This document shows, one piece after another, positions 1-5,786 of a DNA stretch of 7,433 nt. Under the pieces are notes generated by a model. That model worked only from the letters and a program-made list of their open reading frames with translations, ran no database searches and was not told where the DNA came from. Made by a program: the position numbers and the translations under genes. The DNA is from JAJTHY01 sp964458795. Its GTDB lineage: Bacteria > Pseudomonadota > Alphaproteobacteria > Rickettsiales > Midichloriaceae. Position 1 is the stretch's first letter; the number at the start of each line of letters is the position of its first letter. The DNA lies in NCBI GenBank assembly GCA_964458795.1, contig CAYWJW010000065.1:1-7433 (forward strand), written 5' to 3'.

Positions 1-227
1 TTAGCTTATTTTTTAACATATTCTTAGTGCAATATTTGCACCCTAGTAACATATCCTTGAACTATGCACACATTACTTACCTAAAGATCTGATAAAAGTA
101 GGTACTTCATCTTCTACACCCTCCTCTCATCTTACATTTATCAGTATACTTGACTTACCATTGTCTATGGAAGTCCCTAAGTAAAAAAATAATTGAACAC
201 TTGGGAGATGCTTTTACCTGGGTTACA
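1..227. other. Left flank, no convincing gene
   Basis: This AT-rich stretch lies downstream of the immunity gene. I find no complete reading frame with a believable start here. Two things are visible. A minus-strand ATG at 52-50 opens a frame of 17 codons that runs off the window edge and contains a CxxC (MLLGCKYC). A bulged inverted repeat (174-182 with 199-206, loop of 16 bases) sits just past the immunity gene stop. The repeat has no T-run after the stem on the minus strand (the T-run is inside the loop), so it is not a standard intrinsic terminator. No clear end of the cdiA-cdiI transcript can be assigned. Confidence 0.5.
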
Positions 228-911
228 TTACTGATTAGGATATTTATCAAGACAAATGCTATTAGGAAGAGTATACGATTCAATTATGTACGCATCCCCT
301 GCATAAAAATCTGGGTTAAATAGATCTATACCTAAGTGTTTACAGTATCTTTCTAGCATCTCGGGGGTTAAGCGGTCTTTTATTTTCTTTTCTTTATATT
401 TCTCAACTTCCTCCCACGAGAACAGCTCGCCATAATCCGTCCACTCCCAACGGCTCTCCTTGTGGGCTGATACTATTCTGAATGTATCCCTACTTTTACT
501 ATAGTCTTTGACTGAGAATTGTACGGAACCTGGTGGACCTCCTCGTATGTCTTCTACCATTAGCACTGTAACGACACGAGCTTTAAATCTCTCTGCTACA
601 TAGCTTGCTTCACTGCAAGACATGCTTCCCGAATTTCCATTTGTTGTGTACATAACCCAATTTGAAGTTGTCTTAGAAATCAGCTCCTTTGTCAAGTTGG
701 TTGGAGCAAGAGGTAACATTTTATATAACTTATCAACCAAGTTGTCTGGCACATGAATCTTTTGTACCTCCCACGGAAATTCCCATTCTTTATTTACTCG
801 ATAATTATGCTCAAAGATTTCTTGTGCGCATTTTTCAAAATCTATATCTATAAAACTCATTGATGATGTAACAGGTTCGTATTTCTTTAGAAAAAATTCT
901 GGATCTCTCAT
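228..911 (-). CDS. cdiI: Presumed CDI immunity protein (CdiI-like), unrecognised family
   Basis: This 227-residue protein has no signal peptide or membrane segment, so it is probably cytoplasmic. I recognise no named family; the role is inferred from position. It begins one base after the cdiA stop, where CDI immunity genes always sit. Visible features are a Trp-rich segment near residues 43-47 (WEFPW), a central hydrophobic strand-like stretch RVVTVLMVEDIRGG (112-125), an acidic/aromatic patch RWEWTDYGELFSWEEVE (154-170), a basic helix after it, and a C-terminal YCKHLGIDLFNPDFY (189-203). The acidic and aromatic patch could face the basic toxin, but that is conjecture. At 227 residues it is longer than most CdiI proteins. 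ATG at 911-909 is well supported by AAGG at 924-921, nine bases upstream and inside the cdiA coding end. Expected job: bind and block the CdiA C-terminal toxin in self and sibling cells. The symbol is given by position only. Composition is AT-rich like the toxin-encoding end of cdiA. Confidence 0.8.
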   Translation of the reverse strand: MRDPEFFLKKYEPVTSSMSFIDIDFEKCAQEIFEHNYRVNKEWEFPWEVQKIHVPDNLVDKLYKMLPLAPTNLTKELISKTTSNWVMYTTNGNSGSMSCSEASYVAERFKARVVTVLMVEDIRGGPPGSVQFSVKDYSKSRDTFRIVSAHKESRWEWTDYGELFSWEEVEKYKEKKIKDRLTPEMLERYCKHLGIDLFNPDFYAGDAYIIESYTLPNSICLDKYPNQ

Positions 912-912
912 T

Positions 913-3900
913 TTAATCTACCTTGCGTAAAATTATAATCGCATTTGGATCATTTTTTAATATTCTTTCAGCATGTAATGGTCCTCTTGTAGACTTAGAT
1001 GTATCGTATTCAATGTGGATTCTTCTTCCATCTGGTAAAGTTGCTTGCACATCCGGCCTGCATATGCCAACCCTGCAGAATGGATCAACTCCCTGTTGTT
1101 GATTAATCCTAATATCTCTCGCATAATTGTCCTTTAAATATTGCACATCTGCCTGCATTACTTCATTTTGAGTTCTACTACTACCAACTTTTCTGTTATC
1201 CAAATCTTTAGCTTTTGGAGGCTTTGGATCAACTCTCACATCTTGCGGCAGTCGACTCTGTGAAGCTTTACCATTGCCCGCGATAATAATATCACTCGGA
1301 CCAGCAATATTTTCAATGACATTCTTCTCTGCTTTATTAAGATTCTTAAAATTATTGAGATTTTGTTTTGTGGAAGCTTCTCCAGCACCACCTGTGGCTT
1401 TAGTCAGCGTCTTTGCAGCTTTGATGGCTTGGTTAGTGCCTACTGGCGTGCCAGGAATTAAATCAATCCCTAAACTGATTAAGGCTTCTACGAACTCTTC
1501 GTTTGTCCCATTGTTGTAGGCATCAACAGCTTTCACCGTATCAAGCGCCACATTTGCTACATCTAATGGTGTCGGCAAGAAGTTATTATCCACCGCAATA
1601 GCTGCAGTATTTGCGCCGGTGACCGTATCACCAGATGCTAGGCCTGCTGCAGCGCCACTAATCTTTCCTGAATCAGCTGCCATCTCTTTATTCATGCCTG
1701 CTGTGTATAAAGCCTCAGCAGTCCCCTCTCCAGTCAATGCACCTAATGCGCCGGCAAGTGGTTTGCCACCTGCAACAGCACCAGCTATACCGCCTACGGC
1801 TGCGTGGGCGAGCTTTTGTTCGGCGGAGTTGATTTTGCCAGATGCATAGGCCGATCCGATATGTTTAGCAACTACGGCTTGGCCTTGGCTAGCCACGTTT
1901 CCCTGTAGGCTCTCTACAAATGAATCTCCAAGCTTTTGGTCTAGTAGGGCTACACCTGCAGCCGTCTGGCTTGCAGTGTTGACGGCTGCGAAAGTCGCGT
2001 GAGGAGTGATATCCATAGTAGGTACAGGGAGTAGAGTGCTGCTATCTATAGTAGTGCCTAAGCTAGTTGCTCCCCATCCTGTAACGCCTGCAGATAATGT
2101 AGATGCTGCTATTTGCTTTAATCCTTCAGGTTTGAAGGTTTCTTTTACTCCTTTTTTAAAGTTGTTATTCTGAACTGAATTGCTGGTAATTCCTGATGCG
2201 GTGCTGGTAACAGCTGCAGTGATTCCACTTTGTGCACCTACCGCTACTGCTCCCTGAGCTCCTAAGGCTGCGGCTGTATACCCTCCGATTGCGGCCCCAG
2301 GACACATGGTTAGAACCCCCACTGCAACCCCTGCAAAAGCTGCTGCCTGAGGTGTAAACCCTTTTTGTGTTTGGTAGTAGGCATAATTGTTTGTCTGTAT
2401 GCTTTCGGTGATTGGATCCTTTAAGCCTTGATGGGTTATTCCTCCTTTCACATCTATGTTTCCGGTTATTATCTTCTCACTATGATCACCCATTGCAGTA
2501 TTCTTAAATCGCACTAGGTTTTTGCTGTTCTTGCTGTGTGAGCTGTCTTTGGATTCTATTGCTGTCTTGTAAACAGTTCTGCCATTTGGATTCTCATGTA
2601 TTCCAGCACCTTCACTCTTGATATCGGTGCCTTGTAGGATTGTGTCTCCTGCGCCACTCTTTAGGCGGTAGCCATCTTTGAAGTCTAGCGTGGATTTGTT
2701 TACTTTGGTTGTAGTCTCGCTTTTGCTTATGTTCTTTTTACCTGTCAAGCCCTTGTTGGTTAGAGAGCTTGAGTTTGCTGCATAGTCTACGGAGTGTTCT
2801 GATATTACTTGCCCTTCTGCCTCAATATCTCCGGTCTTGCCGGAGATGGTTGAGCCAATGTTATGTATATTTTTGCCTGCTTTAAGCTTGGTGTTGCCGG
2901 CTCCATCTATTTTGGATGCCTCATTCTTGCTTGTATATTCGCTTCTACTGTATTTCTTGCCATTGTAGGCAAACAAGCTTTCTTGCTCTTGCGCGCTGTT
3001 GTAAACATTGCCACCTGATGTTGCTTCTGTATCACCTCCGGAGGTTATGTTAGCACCTAGGTTTATTAGATCTCCACTTGTGGCAACTGTTGTGTGGGCA
3101 TCACTAGTTATCTCCGCCTTGCGGCCTAAGACGTCATTGAAGCCATTCGCGTAAGTTTGGCGCACCTTGGCAGTTTCATTGTGAATAGTGTTTGCTTTTA
3201 CGTTTGTGGTTTTGCCAGATATTATGCCGCTTATATTTGCAAGTAGTCCGGCAACTGTTACAGATGCTTCTTCTTTGCCTTTGATGGTTCCAGAGTTGGT
3301 AAGATTATCCGCACTAAGTGCCACCTTGCTATCAGCCAGTATCGAGCCGCTGTTTTTAATATTATTTGCAGCCAGAGTCACGGTCTTCCCCCTTATCACT
3401 GCTCCTTCTTTCATTAGGGTTGCTCGGGTTGCGCTGCTTAAATACAGCTTAGGGGCTAGTACCATCACTCCATTTATATTCTCTTCCTCCAACCAGATCA
3501 TATCCTTTGTGAGCGCTGTTACTTGGGCTGTATCCAATTTTTTACCTATCGGTGTGTTGGTATTCTTTGCAAAGTCGCTGGCGTTGCTGTATAGCGCGGT
3601 CGCAAGATCGTTATATTTTATGTATCCAGGAAGCATCATTACCCCGGCTGCGTTCCGGAGTTGAGAGAGAATATATTGCTGCTCTACATAACCATCACCT
3701 AATAGCTTCTGCGTGATGTTGCTAGGTGCTGCTTGCTGTTTCTCAAGGAAGTTCTCAGAGCTTACGAACTGCTTCGGATCTACGAAATTGTGTGGTGTCT
3801 CATAAAGGTACTTCTTATCAAGCGCTATGCTGAATCTATAAATTGGAAACTCCGCAAAGCTTATTGCCTTAGGATCACCCTTAAAATCCGCTGCTATTTG

Positions 3901-5601
3901 GGCACGAACGTCGTGATTGGCTGCTGCATTTATTACCTCCGCAGCTTGCGCGCCCGTTACCCCACCCGCTGCATTAATTATGGAATAAACTGTGTCGATT
4001 TGAGTTTTCGTATTGGTAATGACAGACGGTTGCGCTACATTATCAAACTTAGGATTGTGATTCCAACGGCGTTCTTTTACGCATAACCATGGATATGCCG
4101 TTCTCTCTTGTTTGAGTGTTCGATAGATATTCAGGTTTTGGTTAGCAACTGCTGTATCTTTAAGGTCTAACTCACCATCCACGATAATATGACCTAGGGA
4201 ATTACTCATACGCTTAAGATCCAGTTTAAGATTCCCTTCTACGTGCAGTACAGGTACTACATCTAAGGCGGTGAATTTATCTTCATAAGTTGTATTCCTA
4301 TATTTTGTATAACCCGACTCTACCCCTGGTGAACCTATGCGCTTCTCGACTGGTGGACCCTTCTGCACATCCTTTTGATAATCATACGCCTTCATATACT
4401 GCGCAAAGGACTTGCCGGTGATTTCAAAATCTCCTTGAGAGTGGATCATACTTGAAGGAGCATCTATCTCGGTTCCAGCACCATCGAATGTATAAATCCC
4501 TCCACCATTACTGCTAAATAAGAGGCTTTTATCAATTCGCAGTTTATTTGTGGATAAATTCAGCTTTGCGGGATTATTAACGCCATTCTCATCCGCTATC
4601 CCTGCGATAACCATAGCATTATTAAGCTCAATTTCCGGTGCTTTAAGCGTTAGATCTGATTGCGATAGCACATTGTTACCTTCTTTCAGCTTTACCTTAG
4701 TTGCTGCTTTAATCCCCAGGGCGCCACTGGATAAAGCGTTAGAGGTTATTTTAACACTAGAACTCTTAGACTTCACTTTAGTTGCGCCAGCTGCGAAACT
4801 ATTCCCTATCTCTACTGCACCATCTGCAGTAATCACAATATCCTGCTCATCTGCTCTCATGGCAGGCGTTTTTACTCCAACGCCATCCTCGGTTGCGATT
4901 ATAAAGATTCTGCCTGCATGCATCGCTCCAAGCTCCACAGCATCTATGGCAACCATTGGCTTTTTAGAGCCATCATCAGCCTTTTTAGTAACTCTCTTTG
5001 TTTTGTAATCAATCTCGTTGCGCCCAACATATACTTCAAAAGATTTGGCTTTCATTGCATCCACGATCTTTGCCGCCCGCGCGATTACATCAACATGGCT
5101 TTCGTTTCCAAGCTTTCCTATAGTTACCATACCATCATTTACATCAAACCCAGAAAGCGCGCCCGTTCTCGGATCAAACTGCGGCCTCCCAGTTGTAAGC
5201 GTCGCACGTGGAGTATTGATAAATCCGCATCCATTACAGGTGATGCCGTAAGGGTTGGAGATTACATGATCGGCAGGTAGCCCTACAATTTTTATGGTTC
5301 CCAACAAAGTTGAAGGATTAGGGTGGGTGACTTCGCTGATGAGGAGTCTAGCACTGCGTTCAGCAGGGTTGATGATATCTACACCTTCCTTTCCAACATT
5401 AAAGTTAGAATACTGGCTGTGGGAGTTGCCTGTGCCATCGGCAGGTGCAGGATTTATAATAGTAGGACCACTTTCTACGACGGTAACTTTAGGCATCTTG
5501 TCAGGCGGAGCATTTGGCGCAGCAACTATACCCCCATCAGCATAAGCCTGCGCGCCCCACAGCGCTAGCGCTACCAACAATATCCGAGCTATGTCCCTCA
5601 C
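913..5601 (-). CDS. cdiA: CdiA-like contact-dependent toxin / filamentous haemagglutinin (TpsA), intact
   Basis: The 1562-residue secreted effector is exported by the CdiB partner and carries a C-terminal toxin. Domains: signal peptide 1-21 (MRDIAR n-region, hydrophobic core, cut after AYA); TPS transport domain about 37-290, with NPSTLLG (95-101), NPYGITCNGCGFINT (116-130) and TLTTG (134-138); short beta-helical stretch to about 480; central segment about 490-720 matching large haemagglutinins (NFVDPKQFVSSENFLE 605-620, LGDGYVEQQ 634-642, TALTKDMIWLEEE 695-707, APKLYL 716-721); haemagglutinin repeats about 735-1070 (NIKNSGSI, NLTNSGTI, NIHNIGSTISG); Ala/Gly-rich DUF637-like region about 1085-1240; pretoxin domain about 1260-1340 (AHAAVGGIAGAVAGG) ending in VDNN (1337-1340); toxin region 1341-1562. 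The start is GTG (5601-5599): an in-frame TAG at 5616-5614 excludes a longer form and this start gives a clean signal peptide, although the Shine-Dalgarno is weak. Many CdiA proteins exceed 2500-3000 residues, so this one is compact. No frameshift is seen. An adhesin-only role is less likely given the VENN-like motif and linked immunity gene. Confidence 0.93.
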   Translation of the reverse strand: MRDIARILLVALALWGAQAYADGGIVAAPNAPPDKMPKVTVVESGPTIINPAPADGTGNSHSQYSNFNVGKEGVDIINPAERSARLLISEVTHPNPSTLLGTIKIVGLPADHVISNPYGITCNGCGFINTPRATLTTGRPQFDPRTGALSGFDVNDGMVTIGKLGNESHVDVIARAAKIVDAMKAKSFEVYVGRNEIDYKTKRVTKKADDGSKKPMVAIDAVELGAMHAGRIFIIATEDGVGVKTPAMRADEQDIVITADGAVEIGNSFAAGATKVKSKSSSVKITSNALSSGALGIKAATKVKLKEGNNVLSQSDLTLKAPEIELNNAMVIAGIADENGVNNPAKLNLSTNKLRIDKSLLFSSNGGGIYTFDGAGTEIDAPSSMIHSQGDFEITGKSFAQYMKAYDYQKDVQKGPPVEKRIGSPGVESGYTKYRNTTYEDKFTALDVVPVLHVEGNLKLDLKRMSNSLGHIIVDGELDLKDTAVANQNLNIYRTLKQERTAYPWLCVKERRWNHNPKFDNVAQPSVITNTKTQIDTVYSIINAAGGVTGAQAAEVINAAANHDVRAQIAADFKGDPKAISFAEFPIYRFSIALDKKYLYETPHNFVDPKQFVSSENFLEKQQAAPSNITQKLLGDGYVEQQYILSQLRNAAGVMMLPGYIKYNDLATALYSNASDFAKNTNTPIGKKLDTAQVTALTKDMIWLEEENINGVMVLAPKLYLSSATRATLMKEGAVIRGKTVTLAANNIKNSGSILADSKVALSADNLTNSGTIKGKEEASVTVAGLLANISGIISGKTTNVKANTIHNETAKVRQTYANGFNDVLGRKAEITSDAHTTVATSGDLINLGANITSGGDTEATSGGNVYNSAQEQESLFAYNGKKYSRSEYTSKNEASKIDGAGNTKLKAGKNIHNIGSTISGKTGDIEAEGQVISEHSVDYAANSSSLTNKGLTGKKNISKSETTTKVNKSTLDFKDGYRLKSGAGDTILQGTDIKSEGAGIHENPNGRTVYKTAIESKDSSHSKNSKNLVRFKNTAMGDHSEKIITGNIDVKGGITHQGLKDPITESIQTNNYAYYQTQKGFTPQAAAFAGVAVGVLTMCPGAAIGGYTAAALGAQGAVAVGAQSGITAAVTSTASGITSNSVQNNNFKKGVKETFKPEGLKQIAASTLSAGVTGWGATSLGTTIDSSTLLPVPTMDITPHATFAAVNTASQTAAGVALLDQKLGDSFVESLQGNVASQGQAVVAKHIGSAYASGKINSAEQKLAHAAVGGIAGAVAGGKPLAGALGALTGEGTAEALYTAGMNKEMAADSGKISGAAAGLASGDTVTGANTAAIAVDNNFLPTPLDVANVALDTVKAVDAYNNGTNEEFVEALISLGIDLIPGTPVGTNQAIKAAKTLTKATGGAGEASTKQNLNNFKNLNKAEKNVIENIAGPSDIIIAGNGKASQSRLPQDVRVDPKPPKAKDLDNRKVGSSRTQNEVMQADVQYLKDNYARDIRINQQQGVDPFCRVGICRPDVQATLPDGRRIHIEYDTSKSTRGPLHAERILKNDPNAIIILRKVD
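916..1581 (-). other. CdiA C-terminal toxin region (CdiA-CT) after VDNN
   Basis: These are residues 1341-1562 of CdiA, 222 residues, a usual CdiA-CT size. The first part (about 1341-1430) is helical, with a hydrophobic stretch LISLGIDLIPGTPVG (1374-1388). It looks like the pretoxin or entry half of bipartite CdiA-CTs. A Lys/Pro-rich linker follows (about 1450-1475). The last ~90 residues are the likely toxin. They contain QNEVMQADVQYL (helix, E1480), DPFCRVGICRPDV with C1509 and C1514, then D1517, a strand ending HIEYD (E1531, D1533), and RGPLHAERI with H1543. The order helix-Glu, strand-Asp, strand-Glu-x-Asp resembles PD-(D/E)XK nucleases with Asp in place of the usual Lys. That would make it a DNase or RNase acting in the target cell, but I could not match it to a named toxin family. 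Confidence 0.6.
921..924 (-). promoter_or_regulatory. Ribosome binding site of the immunity gene
   Basis: AAGG on the minus strand lies nine bases before the immunity ATG (911-909) and inside the Lys-Val codons at the end of cdiA. With only one base between the cdiA stop and this ATG, terminating ribosomes can reinitiate. This would couple immunity to toxin synthesis. Confidence 0.65.
1582..1593 (-). other. VENN-type boundary motif, variant VDNN
   Basis: These four codons encode Val-Asp-Asn-Asn (residues 1337-1340), in the context AIAVDNNFLP. They sit right after an Ala/Gly-rich pretoxin domain (AHAAVGGIAGAVAGG at 1265-1279, LASGD at 1321-1325). In CDI proteins VENN marks the junction between the conserved body and the exchangeable toxin. 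Here Glu is replaced by Asp. The junction role is inferred from position, the surrounding pretoxin sequence and the composition change that follows. Confidence 0.8.
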
Positions 5602-5634
5602 CCTATCACTAATCTACTCTAAAAATGAGTCATC

Positions 5635-5663
5635 ATGCTAAAATCTCTTTCTCCTTATTTCAA
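5635..5663 (-). promoter_or_regulatory. Candidate sigma-70 promoter of cdiA
   Basis: On the minus strand TTGAAA (5663-5658) matches the -35 consensus at five of six bases. After a 17-base spacer, TAGCAT (5640-5635) matches the -10 consensus at four of six. Transcription would start near 5628, leaving a leader of roughly 27 bases before the GTG start. In such AT-rich DNA a chance match is possible. Confidence 0.4.
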
Positions 5664-5773
5664 TGCATTATTTGTTAAGTTTTTACCCTTCTTATTCTAT
5701 CCACTAAAATCTTAACATTACTCTTATTTACTAGTACTTAATAAATCCTTAAAGTTGCAATCCGAAAATAGAC

Positions 5774-5777
5774 AGGG
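5774..5777 (+). promoter_or_regulatory. Ribosome binding site deciding the cdiB start
   Basis: AGGG lies nine bases before ATG 5787-5789. It directly abuts the in-frame TTG at 5778, leaving no spacer, so that TTG is unlikely to be the start. A second ATG at 5790 would have a 12-base spacer and is less favoured. Confidence 0.6.
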
Positions 5778-5786
5778 TTGTTAATT

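Larger units (their letters stand above)
5602..5786. promoter_or_regulatory. Divergent cdiA/cdiB intergenic regulatory region
   Basis: These 185 AT-rich bases separate the divergent starts of cdiA (minus) and cdiB (plus) and must carry promoters for both. The best candidate is for cdiA and is listed separately. For cdiB I see only poor matches: TTGTTA at 5672-5677 with TATTCT at 5693-5698 has a 15-base spacer, and TTAACA at 5712-5717 has no good -10 element. No convincing operator palindrome or riboswitch is visible. Confidence 0.55.

Noticed and set aside
174..206. Bulged inverted repeat TCCCTAAGT / ACTTGGGA as terminator of cdiA-cdiI
   Set aside because: The T-run on the minus strand is in the 16-base loop rather than after the stem, and the stem has a bulge, so it does not fit an intrinsic terminator.
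3188..3664. Plus-strand open frame of 158 codons inside cdiA, plus similar ones at 1274-1519, 1619-1849, 3733-4086, 4550-5008, 4918-5280, 5018-5251, 5294-5545 and 5323-5568
   Set aside because: All are antisense to the intact, domain-bearing cdiA frame, have low-complexity Ser/Leu/Ala or Arg/Tyr-rich sequences and no recognisable domain.
913..5601. CRISPR array or tandem DNA repeats within cdiA
   Set aside because: The haemagglutinin repeats are degenerate at protein level (NLTNSG-like). No evenly spaced identical DNA repeats were seen.
5614..5638. Short leader peptide (MMTHF-stop) before cdiA, preceded by AAGGAG at 5656-5651
   Set aside because: The Shine-Dalgarno is about 14 bases from the ATG, the frame is only five codons and not in frame with cdiA, and the predicted promoter would overlap it.
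5778..5786. TTG start for cdiB three codons upstream
   Set aside because: The AGGG ribosome binding site would touch the TTG with no spacer. ATG at 5787 has a nine-base spacer and gives a normal signal peptide.
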